The position numbers were made by a program, and so were the translations under genes. From NCBI GenBank assembly GCA_011390935.1, contig JAABRL010000029.1:1-50840 (forward strand): 50,840 nucleotides of DNA, read 5' to 3'. Shown here piece after piece: positions 25,717 to 33,204 of the stretch (its first letter is position 1; every line of letters starts with the position of its first letter). Below the pieces are notes generated by a model that ran no database searches, was not told the origin of the DNA, and was given only the letters and a program-made list of their open reading frames with translations. The stretch comes from Gemmatimonas sp. GTDB lineage: Bacteria > Gemmatimonadota > Gemmatimonadetes > Gemmatimonadales > Gemmatimonadaceae.

Positions 25717-27107
25717 CGCGCCTCCACCAGAAACGTGGGGACGTTGGAGCCCCCGCCTGCGGTCACGTTCAACAACGGGTCCGTCGCAATGCGCGTCAGA
25801 CACCCGTCCACCACCGCGCCTTGCACGAGGAAGGGCGCGATATCCACCATGCGGTCGCCGATGTGCAACCGGTCGTCCAACCACGCGGGATACGCCTCGA
25901 TGGGCAGCTCCACGCGCTCCTGAACGATATACGGGTGGTCCAGTGCCGTGCGCATCGCCTCCTCCCACGTGGAGTCCGAGACCGTCCAGCCAAGCACGAT
26001 GCCCTTGCCGCCATAGTCGTCGTTGGGCTTGAGCACGAGTCGCTCGCGATTGGCTGCCATGAAGGCCACGAGGTCCACGGTGCTGTCACCGTAGGTCGTC
26101 GTGCGCTCCTCGACCACGCGCGTCCACGGCACATGCGCGGCCACCGCCGCGCGTTCGTCGGCCGTGAAGATGGCCTGCTGCCGCTCGTCGCTCACCACCG
26201 CCAGGCTGGCCTTCTTGTGCAACAGCTTGCAGCGGAACGGATTCACCATGCACACCGCACCGTCCTGCACGGCGCGCACCACCGGCGAATCCAGGCCGCA
26301 CTGCTGCACCAGTTCGTCGATGAGCACGCGCTTGTAGATGAGCGTGACGGGACGCCCGCCCACCGTGAGCACGCCACCGCGGTACTCGGCGTCGCGCGGA
26401 TCGCCGATGAAGGTGGGCACGCCGGCGGCTTCGAGATGCGTCTGGTAGAGCACGAACTCGCTGTAGGTGGGCACCTCCTTCCAGTCGAGAATGCACACCT
26501 GCGGCACCTCGCGCACCCCGCGCCACGCGTGGTACGACTCCAGCAGCGACTGCACCTGCCCGGGTGCGCACGGCAGCGGCACCGCCACGAACTGCTTGCG
26601 AAACGCCCCCATGGCCGGCAGGTCGAGGAACACGCGGGCCATCACGTCGTTGTAGGCAGCGCCAGCGGGCGTTTCGGCGTTGTACTCGGTGTACTTGAGC
26701 CCGTTCGGGCCGGCCGCGAAGAAGGCATCGAGACGCGACACGGGGCTGGCCACCGGCAGCCTCGGGTCGGCATGAATGAGCCGCTCCTCCCAATCGAGCA
26801 GACGGAACTGCGCGCGCAGCTCGGCGTCATCCATGGCGGCCTGCCGAACTTTTTCCATGGCCGACACCACCAGCCGAGACGCGCGCCCCACGTGACGGTA
26901 CTGCGCCGCCGTGAGCAGTCGCGGGCGAATGACACTGCACAGCGGCCGATCGCCGAAGTACAGCCCTTCGTCGCGCAGGCGACGCGTGAGCATGTCGTGC
27001 GACGCACTCGCGACATCATCCGAGAGTCCGTCGTGATAGCGCGCAATCGCCTCCGCAGCGACCGGATCATCGCCGAGGCCGATGGTGCCCTGCCCCCCGC
27101 CGCTCAC
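25713..27107 (-). CDS. Circularly permuted ATP-grasp ligase
   Basis: 464 aa. The usual ATP-grasp order is swapped: the acidic Mg-binding element (KYTEYNAETPAG, near residue 145) is in the N-terminal half, and the lysine/Gly-rich nucleotide loop (LVLKPNDDYGGKGIVLGW, about 357-374) comes late. This is the circularly permuted type seen in uncharacterised peptide-ligase operons. Start: a GTG at 27107 that forms a GTGA overlap with the preceding gene's stop; the longer frame is antisense-like filler. It likely joins a carboxylate to an amine through an acyl-phosphate. Substrate unknown. It is the second gene of the operon. Confidence 0.85.
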   Translation of the reverse strand: MSGGGQGTIGLGDDPVAAEAIARYHDGLSDDVASASHDMLTRRLRDEGLYFGDRPLCSVIRPRLLTAAQYRHVGRASRLVVSAMEKVRQAAMDDAELRAQFRLLDWEERLIHADPRLPVASPVSRLDAFFAAGPNGLKYTEYNAETPAGAAYNDVMARVFLDLPAMGAFRKQFVAVPLPCAPGQVQSLLESYHAWRGVREVPQVCILDWKEVPTYSEFVLYQTHLEAAGVPTFIGDPRDAEYRGGVLTVGGRPVTLIYKRVLIDELVQQCGLDSPVVRAVQDGAVCMVNPFRCKLLHKKASLAVVSDERQQAIFTADERAAVAAHVPWTRVVEERTTTYGDSTVDLVAFMAANRERLVLKPNDDYGGKGIVLGWTVSDSTWEEAMRTALDHPYIVQERVELPIEAYPAWLDDRLHIGDRMVDIAPFLVQGAVVDGCLTRIATDPLLNVTAGGGSNVPTFLVEAR

Positions 27108-28084
27108 GATGCCGCGGGCGCCGGAACCGGAACCACGGCGGGCGCAGCACTCACCGCCGCCACCAGGGGTGGAATGGCCGTTTCGGGGCGCTCGGCGTCG
27201 GGCGGCAGTGTGGCCAACCGGATCGCCATATCGGCCATGTGCTCCACCACCCACTCGAAGTACGCCGGCGTGAGCGAGTTGATGTCCATGTCCGGCGCCG
27301 GATTCATGAAGTCGATGGCGTACGGCACGCCGTCCTTTACCGCGAACTCGACCGTGTTCATGTCGTACCCGAGCACGCGGCACAGCGTGAGCGCGTCGGC
27401 GGCAATGCGGTCGTGCAGCGCTTTCGGCAGGTAGTTGGGGTCGTCGATGTACTTCCGCGCCCGCGGATCGTACGGCATCACGAGCACATGCTCTCGGCCG
27501 AGCACCATGCACCGCGTGTACTGCTCCCACGCGATGAACTCCTGCGCGACCATGGTGAGCAGGCCGCTCTGGTTGTAGCTCGCGAGCAGCTCTTCCATGC
27601 TCTGGCAGATGTACACGTCGCGCCAGCCGCCCCCGTGGGCGTCCTTGAGCACGCAGGGGAAGCCGATGTATTCAGCCACACCCTTCCAGTCGAGCGGATA
27701 GGCCAGGTTGCGCAGCGACTCGGTGTGCGAGATGCCAGGGATGTAGTCCTTGTTGGGGAGGACCATCGTCTTCGGATGGGCCACCCCGTGTCGCACGGCC
27801 AGTGTGGCGTCGATGAACTTGTCGTCGGCCGACCACATGAAGGGGTTGTTCACGATCGTGACGCCCTGGATCGCGGCGTGCTTGAGGATCGTGCGATAGA
27901 AGCCGACCTCGTGCGAGATGCGATCGATGATGAGGGTGTACGGGATCTCCTCCCCCATGGGGGTGGCATCGAGGGAGACGTACTCCGCCACCACGCCAGC
28001 TCGGCGTCGCTTGACGGCATCAATGAAGGCGGGTGGAAAGGACCACTCGCGTCCGACGATCAGGCCGATACGGGGTTCTGGCAC
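27104..28084 (-). CDS. RimK-like ATP-grasp ligase
   Basis: 326 aa. ATP-grasp features: Lys147 in FPCVLKDAHGGGWRDVYIC (nucleotide loop), Glu182 in VAQEFIAW, then VEFAVKDGVPYAIDFMNPAPDMD with metal-binding Glu246, Asp258 and Asn261. The N-terminal alpha/beta domain (RIGLIVGREWSFP) is of the pre-ATP-grasp type, and a Pro/Ala-rich tail follows about 300. The closest recognised group is RimK/D-Ala-D-Ala-like peptide ligases. The start is a GTG at 28084 with GGAG about 10 nt upstream. It is the first gene of the four-gene overlapping operon and lies directly beside the DnaA-box cluster. Substrate unknown. Confidence 0.85.
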   Translation of the reverse strand: MPEPRIGLIVGREWSFPPAFIDAVKRRRAGVVAEYVSLDATPMGEEIPYTLIIDRISHEVGFYRTILKHAAIQGVTIVNNPFMWSADDKFIDATLAVRHGVAHPKTMVLPNKDYIPGISHTESLRNLAYPLDWKGVAEYIGFPCVLKDAHGGGWRDVYICQSMEELLASYNQSGLLTMVAQEFIAWEQYTRCMVLGREHVLVMPYDPRARKYIDDPNYLPKALHDRIAADALTLCRVLGYDMNTVEFAVKDGVPYAIDFMNPAPDMDINSLTPAYFEWVVEHMADMAIRLATLPPDAERPETAIPPLVAAVSAAPAVVPVPAPAAS

Positions 28085-28222
28085 AGGGAGGGCGCTCCGG
28101 CTGCAGGAGGAGGGACAACAACGACGACGCGATCAGGCGCGCACCGCGGCATCATGTCGCCTCGGGCGCAAATGCGCCATGGGGGCGGGACAAGCCGAGC
28201 GGGCCAGAAATCATGCGGAAAA

Positions 28223-28391
28223 GTATCCACGGGCAACTTTTGTGATTCACCTGCGTGTGGACAAACATGCCGCCGGTCGTCGTCCACCGGCCCATATCAC
28301 GACGGGTGTTTTCCACAACCATACAGCGTCCGAGCGCGTGTCATACCACGACTTGAGTGGTTATCCACATCCAACGAACGCTCTATCCACA
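28223..28391. other. Cluster of DnaA-box sequences, candidate oriC
   Basis: Intergenic block 28085-28515 holds one perfect TTATCCACA box (28361-28369) and three one-mismatch boxes: TTTTCCACA (28309-28317), CTATCCACA (28383-28391) and, on the minus strand, TTGTCCACA (28256-28264). GTATCCACG at 28223-28231 is weaker (7 of 9). The 28361 and 28383 boxes are in the same orientation 22 bp apart. The following 28392-28450 stretch is clearly richer in A+T than the rest of the window. Such a cluster in a GC-rich genome is typical of an origin, though no dnaA, dnaN, rpmH or parAB gene is nearby; a DnaA-titration or regulatory site is the alternative. Confidence 0.6.
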
Positions 28392-28515
28392 TCTATGTCA
28401 ACAACTTAGCGAAATCACTTCGTATTGCGTGTCCAGTCTGATCGTCGTAAACTGACCGCCCGCAGCAGAGACTCACCGGCTGCGATCACGATTTTACGAT
28501 TCGACCCCAGACGCC

Positions 28516-28914
28516 ATGCTCGTCATCGCCTGCCCCGCCCCCGTTGGAGCGATCGAACCTGCGCCGCTCACCTCGCTGCCGATCGCCGATGCGGGGGCCA
28601 CGAACGCCGAGCTGTCGGCTTTCTGGGCGGCAGACGATCGCTACTACGTGCGGGCGGATCGCTCGGGCGGCGAGAGCTGCTGGTTTCGGATCGAATCGGG
28701 GGCGCAGTCCGATCTGGCGACCGATGCCTCGCGCTTCAACCGGAGCAGTGCCGTCATCGGCCATGTGGGGCCGCAGCTGGGCACCGTCACCTTCCCGGTG
28801 GGATCAACGGGACGGACGGTGTTTCGCGTCTGGCGCGCGAAGGGGTCCGAGAAGCTCGGCCGGACTAGAATCCTGGCAGTTCGAGCTGGGCGGTCACGCC
28901 GCCTGCCAGCGTGA
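28516..28914 (+). CDS. Hypothetical protein beside the DnaA-box cluster
   Basis: 132 aa. Codons through about 28860 are strongly GC-ending, as in the real genes around, so the frame is probably coding despite no visible Shine-Dalgarno before the ATG. The middle reads FWAADDRYYVRAD then GESCWFRIESG, with GTVTFPVGSTGRTVFRVW later, a beta-rich pattern, with no clear signal peptide or motif I recognise. The last 50 nt overlap the 3' end of the convergent gene at 28865 and lose the codon bias, so the true C-terminus may lie earlier in evolution. Function unknown. Confidence 0.45.
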   Translation: MLVIACPAPVGAIEPAPLTSLPIADAGATNAELSAFWAADDRYYVRADRSGGESCWFRIESGAQSDLATDASRFNRSSAVIGHVGPQLGTVTFPVGSTGRTVFRVWRAKGSEKLGRTRILAVRAGRSRRLPA

Positions 28915-29821
28915 CGCCGGCGGCTTGCAGCCACGCCAGCAGGACATCCTGTCCGTGATCCCCCGCCATGGCCGAGCGCGCCGCGCTCAGGCGCAGCTTG
29001 AACTCTCCCGTGACGTCCGGGAGGGTTCGGCGCAGCACGGCGATCGTGAGCAGCTCCGTGGCGTCCGCGAGGTGCCGAATGGCGAACTCGGCCATGCGGG
29101 CCCGCAGCGCGGCGGTGTTGAGCACGGGTCCGTCGCCGGGGGTGACGTGCGACGCCCGACGTTCCCGGAAGGCCGCCAGTCGCGTACGCGTGGCCACCAG
29201 CGGCTGTGGAGCGGTTCGCGCCAGCGGCACATCGGCATCGTCGATGGGGAGCTTCAGCGGTGCGCCCAGCAGCCCCAGCCAGGCGAGCCACAGCGTCCCG
29301 CGTGCGTACGGCTCCCAGGGAAGGTTCTCGAGCGTGCTCGCGTACTCGGTGACCGCACTGGCGATGCCGTCGCGCTTCTGCCACCAGTCGGCGTACACGT
29401 CGGTTTGACCGCTGACCATGGCGAGAGCGCCGAGGCGAAGGGACCACGTGAGTGCCGCGTCGCCGTCGTCAACGGGTGGCCGCAGCGCCGCGCCGCAGCG
29501 GTAGGCGCGCGACGCACCGAGGGTGAGTACGGCGCGGGCCAGATCGCGCGCCGCGCTCGCCGTGGCATCGATCGCGACCTCCAGCTGGGCCAGCGCGGCC
29601 AGCTCGTACGCCGTGCCGAGCAGCGCGAGACCATCGGCGATCGGTTCGCCCAGCCCCTCGCCGGGTGCGACGGCGGCCTCGTCGGCACGCTCGAGCAACA
29701 GGGTGCGGCGCTCGGCCGGTACCGCGGACACCGCCCAGTGCTCATCGAGGGTGGCGCGGGCAACGGCCAGCAGGTCGCGCTGGTCGACGGAGCGATCGGA
29801 TTGGCCTGTAAGGACATGCAT
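28865..29821 (-). CDS. Hypothetical alpha-helical protein
   Basis: 318 aa from the ATG at 29821, which has GAGGGG about 10 nt upstream; the open frame extends 40 codons further but that part looks non-coding. It is Ala/Leu/Arg-rich and predicted mostly helical (ALLGTAYELAALAQLEVAI, ATELLTIAVLRRTLPD), without signal peptide or transmembrane segment. No family is recognised. It is divergent from the 30069 gene, with a 247-bp region carrying several inverted repeats between them, and convergent with the 28516 frame. Confidence 0.65.
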   Translation of the reverse strand: MHVLTGQSDRSVDQRDLLAVARATLDEHWAVSAVPAERRTLLLERADEAAVAPGEGLGEPIADGLALLGTAYELAALAQLEVAIDATASAARDLARAVLTLGASRAYRCGAALRPPVDDGDAALTWSLRLGALAMVSGQTDVYADWWQKRDGIASAVTEYASTLENLPWEPYARGTLWLAWLGLLGAPLKLPIDDADVPLARTAPQPLVATRTRLAAFRERRASHVTPGDGPVLNTAALRARMAEFAIRHLADATELLTIAVLRRTLPDVTGEFKLRLSAARSAMAGDHGQDVLLAWLQAAGVTLAGGVTAQLELPGF

Positions 29822-29953
29822 GACCCGGCGGCCCCTCGATGGTTCGAGGTTGACGACCAATGACTCCGGACGCGCAACCCAGCGGTTTCCAGCACGCGAG
29901 CGGCATTTGCCGACCGCGTCCCCGACAGTCAGGACGACCATCTATGGTCGCCC

Positions 29954-30004
29954 GTTGCAACAACTGGTAACGCAAGCAGTTACATCGTGCGCGCAATCTT
30001 GCGC
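29954..30004. promoter_or_regulatory. Inverted-repeat cluster between divergent genes
   Basis: Three dyads lie within 51 bp: the palindrome GTTGCAAC (29954-29961), GTAAC-7 nt-GTTAC (29967-29983), and GCGCAA-2 nt-TTGCGC (29991-30004). They sit between the start of the minus gene (29821) and the plus gene (30069) and could be operators for one or both. No regulator is encoded next to them. Confidence 0.3.
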
Positions 30005-30068
30005 CTCGCATTTATGTCACAAACGCGATCCTGTCAAGAGGCAGTGTTGCGGCAGCAGGAGACCTGTC

Positions 30069-30476
30069 GTGGGATTTGAATCGTCAGACGTGGCGCGCCG
30101 CCGACTGGCCGCCATGGCCATGAGCAACCAGCGGGTGCAGGAAGCACTGATTCCTTCCGGAGCGGACTCCGTCTGGAGCGGCGACGCGGTCGAGGTGAGC
30201 CTCGCGCCGCACGCCGTCGGCCACGGCGCGCTGGCGGGGTCGCTCGAGGTGCTCGCCCAGGACATCGCAGACACGCCGGGTGCGGGCGGGGCGCTGCTCG
30301 CGGCCTTTGCCGAGCAGGTGCGTGTGTTGCGGCTGGTCGCGGAGGCGACCGACCGCGCGCCCGGTGCGCCGCTTCCGGCGTCGGTGCTCGCGGCTGTGAA
30401 CGCCGCCATTGGCGAGGCCTCGTTCGGATCGTCCGCTACGCGTCCACCCTGGAGCATGTCGCCTCCGTTGCAGTAG
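30069..30476 (+). CDS. Hypothetical small protein
   Basis: 135 aa from a GTG at 30069 with AGGAG about 7 nt upstream, a convincing ribosome-binding site; the frame upstream is antisense to the neighbouring gene. Sequence is Ala-rich and helical in the middle (GHGALAGSLEVLAQDIADT, LLAAFAEQVRVLRLVAEAT) with a Pro/Ser tail. No signal peptide and no recognised domain. It lies between two other uncharacterised genes near the DnaA-box cluster. Confidence 0.6.
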   Translation: MGFESSDVARRRLAAMAMSNQRVQEALIPSGADSVWSGDAVEVSLAPHAVGHGALAGSLEVLAQDIADTPGAGGALLAAFAEQVRVLRLVAEATDRAPGAPLPASVLAAVNAAIGEASFGSSATRPPWSMSPPLQ

Positions 30477-30527
30477 CACGGACCGGCGTTCGGCGCCGCA
30501 GCCCGCCTCCAACCAGCTTCGTCGCCG

Positions 30528-30965
30528 TCAACGCGTGCGCGAGACGGCGTCCAGCACCTCGCGCGCCAGCGCTTCGGCGTCGAACGGGCCATTGCTCGGC
30601 CCCTTGCCGTTCCGACGCGCCTCCGCGCGGTCGAGCGGCGCGCCCGGCGAACCACCGCCGAACGTCACCACCGCGACCGAGGGCGCGAGGCGCTGCAGGT
30701 ACCCCGCGTCGCCCTCGTGCGCTCCGAACCGGAGCGCGCCCGCGTGCACCACGCCATGGACCGTGCCATCGGCGCCCGCAAGAATCCGCAGCGCCTGCTC
30801 CGGCGACGCCGTCAGCAGCACCTCCAGCCCGTGTCGCTCGAACAAGCGTCGAAGAAACTGACGCATGATCGCGTCAGGCTCGACCACGAGGACCGTGGCG
30901 GATCGTTCGGCACCACCGATGGGCGGTACACCGTGTGCTGCGTCACGGCGAGACTGGGGAGACAT
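30528..30965 (-). CDS. Degenerate response-regulator receiver domain protein
   Basis: 145 aa. TVLVVEPDAIMRQFLRRLF at about 24-42 followed by GLEVLLTASPEQALRIL is the beta1-alpha1-beta2-alpha2 start of a receiver domain, and PFDAEALAREVLDAV at 127-141 matches the KPF...L...V end. Key residues are missing: the acidic pair reads E-P-D, position about 74 where the phosphorylated Asp should stand is His (GVVHAG), and the Lys before PF is Gly. It should not be phosphorylated conventionally and may act through protein contacts. No output domain or histidine kinase is adjacent. Confidence 0.6.
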   Translation of the reverse strand: MSPQSRRDAAHGVPPIGGAERSATVLVVEPDAIMRQFLRRLFERHGLEVLLTASPEQALRILAGADGTVHGVVHAGALRFGAHEGDAGYLQRLAPSVAVVTFGGGSPGAPLDRAEARRNGKGPSNGPFDAEALAREVLDAVSRTR

Positions 30966-31166
30966 CGGAAACGTTCGGGGTCACTCGGGTCGTCCTGCCA
31001 TCGGACGTGCGCGCGCAGAACATACGATACTGGGGTCGTCGGGTGAATGCACGGCGACGCCGGATTGCTCCCGCGAATCTCTTGCATTGTGCGCGCGGCT
31101 CCACCAAGGTGTCCCACGAGTCGAGCGGCGGCACCGCGCCACCGTCCACCCTCCCGGAGTCCTTGC

Positions 31167-32054
31167 ATGCCGGCTGTCCCGCCCTGGATTGCTCATTCAC
31201 GTGTCCGCCGTGCGCTCCTGCACTGGTGGGCACTGCTCGCGCTCACGCTGCTGCTCGCCCCGCGGGTGGCCGCAGCGCAGCCCACCGACGGCGAACGCGC
31301 GTGGCGTGACGGCCAAAACGCCGCACTCCGCGGCGCCGCCGACTCGTCGCTGCGGGCCTACGCGGAAGCGCTCCGACTGGCGAAGCAGGATCGCGACCAG
31401 GAGCTCGCGAGTGCGGCGCGGCTCGGCATGGCCGAAGTCTGGGATGTGTGGCGTCGGTGCCGCGACTCCGCGCGCGCGGCCTACCTCGACGCCACGCAGC
31501 TCGCGTCCGAGGGGGACTACGCCGCCGCCGACGCGTTCACGATCTGGATCGCGCGCCAGGGGAACGACAGTGAGGCGCGCAGTCTGCACGCGCGGACCTA
31601 CCAGCCCATTGAAAACGACGTCCCCCGAACGGTCACGCGCGAGAGCGTGAACTTTCTCGTGGCGCTGGCGTCCATTCAAGTCGCCAACAGCAGCCGGTCG
31701 GGCGCGATGGCCAGTCTCTCGTCGGCGCGCGACATCGCCAATCGCCTCTCGGCGGGTGGCGAGCAGGACGCGATCGCGCTCAACGGCGACGTGACGCCCT
31801 ACAACTACTGGGCGCTGCATGACATCGCCGCACTGCAGATCGATCCGGCGAGCCGAGGGATCCGCAATCTGGCCGCAGGCACCGCGCTGCGCGCCCGCCT
31901 CGACGCGGCCACCGCCGCCGGCATGAGCGACAACGGTGGCCACCCGCGCTTCACCGTGGGGCGGCTCGCGGACCGCGTCGCCCGCGCGCGGCGCACCTGC
32001 AAGTCGGCCAGCTGCCGACTGCCTCCCCCTCCCGCGGTGCCGCAGTGCCGGTGA
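31167..32054 (+). CDS. Exported helical-repeat (TPR-like) protein
   Basis: 295 aa. Signal peptide at about 1-38 (RRALLHWWALLALTLLLAP, ending VAAAQ). The mature part opens with consecutive helical pairs resembling tetratricopeptide units: GERAWRDGQNAALRG, SLRAYAEALRLAKQ, ASAARLGMAEVWDVW, SARAAYLDATQLASEGDY. A Cys pair and Pro-rich stretch close the protein. The ATG at 31167 has GGAG 7 nt upstream and gives a clean signal peptide, so it is preferred over a longer start. Periplasmic; likely a scaffold or assembly factor, function unknown. Confidence 0.75.
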   Translation: MPAVPPWIAHSRVRRALLHWWALLALTLLLAPRVAAAQPTDGERAWRDGQNAALRGAADSSLRAYAEALRLAKQDRDQELASAARLGMAEVWDVWRRCRDSARAAYLDATQLASEGDYAAADAFTIWIARQGNDSEARSLHARTYQPIENDVPRTVTRESVNFLVALASIQVANSSRSGAMASLSSARDIANRLSAGGEQDAIALNGDVTPYNYWALHDIAALQIDPASRGIRNLAAGTALRARLDAATAAGMSDNGGHPRFTVGRLADRVARARRTCKSASCRLPPPPAVPQCR

Positions 32055-32081
32055 CCGGTCGGTGCGGTTCGTCCGCGCCGA

Positions 32082-33125
32082 CTAACGGTACCAGGTGAAG
32101 ACGAACGCCCCCCACGTGTGGGGGCGTTGCTGCCAGAAATAGTCCTTCCCGCGTCGCACATGTCGGTATTCGCTGCTCCCCCCGGCAAAGCGCCAGCCGA
32201 CGCCCACCGACGTCTGCCACACACTGGGTTCGCGAGTCGCAGGCGAACCCAGATCACCAAGGTGTCCGTCCACGAACACATCGTGGGCACTGAACTCCTG
32301 TCGCACGCCGCCCACCAGATAGGGCCCCAAGGGCAGCGCCGCCGCCGCCTCCCACGGCGTCCAGAAGGCGCGACGATCGGCGGCCAGCTGCAGCTCCGTG
32401 CCAGCGTATGCGCTGGTGCGCAGTGAGCCGAGCTGTCCCCCATACGTGCCCCGCGCGCGCAGATGCATGCCCGCGCCGCGCAACGCGCCTTCCCACGTGT
32501 CTTCGACCCGCATGGCCATCACCAGTCGCGCCCGCAGCTGATTGCGCCACCCCAACTCCGGACGACTGCCCGTGATTTCGTGAATGAACTGCTGCACCGG
32601 CTCCCCAAGCGCCGGCTTGCCCGTGGTCCCGACGTCGACGCGCAACGTGCGCGTCCGATGCCGCCGCACCTCGGAGAGCGCCGCCGCGACCCCGAGGTAC
32701 CCGGCGTGCGGACGCTGTCCAAAGACCGCGAACGTCTCGTTGCTCGGCGGCGTGTAGATCGCCTGACGTACCCCGAGCATGGCCATGAGGCATCCGCGCG
32801 CGCGCTCGACCTCCTCGCCGCACCCCGGCGCGCCTCCAAACCAGCGTCGAACGCGCGCCGGAGCGTCCGCCAGGTGCCAATCGGCCGACAGCCCGTGCGT
32901 GTACTCGTGATCGGTGGGAATGAGACTATCGCGCCACGCGAACAGATCGTTGTCGAGTGAAACGCGCACGATCCGATCGACCTGCGTGAGTGTGTCCCGA
33001 AAGGCGTCGGCGCGAGCCGCCGGCGCATCACGCGGTGCGCTCGCCTGCGCGCCAGCGTCGACGGGCACGCACAGCAGCAGCAGGGGCACCAGCACGCGAC
33101 AGGCGGAAGCACGTCGGGAGTCCAT
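32082..33125 (-). CDS. LpxR-like outer-membrane lipid A deacylase family protein
   Basis: 347 aa (an in-frame GTG one codon upstream is possible). Signal peptide about 1-27 ending AGAQA. The LpxR/DUF2219 pattern is evident: SLDNDLFAWRDS with Asn59-Asp60, EYTHGLSADW, the QAIYTPP then GQRPHAGYLGV segment, and GEPVQQFIHEITGS with GWRNQL. The end, TWGAFVFTWYR, looks like a final barrel strand. In Salmonella and Helicobacter, LpxR removes 3'-acyloxyacyl chains from lipid A. Its presence implies an LPS-bearing outer membrane. Converges with the TPR-like gene, 27 nt apart. Confidence 0.8.
   Translation of the reverse strand: MDSRRASACRVLVPLLLLCVPVDAGAQASAPRDAPAARADAFRDTLTQVDRIVRVSLDNDLFAWRDSLIPTDHEYTHGLSADWHLADAPARVRRWFGGAPGCGEEVERARGCLMAMLGVRQAIYTPPSNETFAVFGQRPHAGYLGVAAALSEVRRHRTRTLRVDVGTTGKPALGEPVQQFIHEITGSRPELGWRNQLRARLVMAMRVEDTWEGALRGAGMHLRARGTYGGQLGSLRTSAYAGTELQLAADRRAFWTPWEAAAALPLGPYLVGGVRQEFSAHDVFVDGHLGDLGSPATREPSVWQTSVGVGWRFAGGSSEYRHVRRGKDYFWQQRPHTWGAFVFTWYR
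32104..32128 (+). terminator. Hairpin inside the lpxR-like 3' end
   Basis: AACGCCCCC (32104-32112) and GGGGGCGTT (32120-32128) form a perfect 9-bp stem with a 7-nt loop, 50 nt past the stop of the plus-strand TPR-like gene. It lies within the last codons of the convergent LpxR-like gene. No long U-run follows. It may end the plus-strand transcript. Confidence 0.4.
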
Positions 33126-33204
33126 CACGCCCGCAGGCTAGCCGAGTGTGCGCCACGCCACCAGTCGGTGAGCGTTCTGGCGCTCTGGCGGGTACACTTC
33201 TGGT

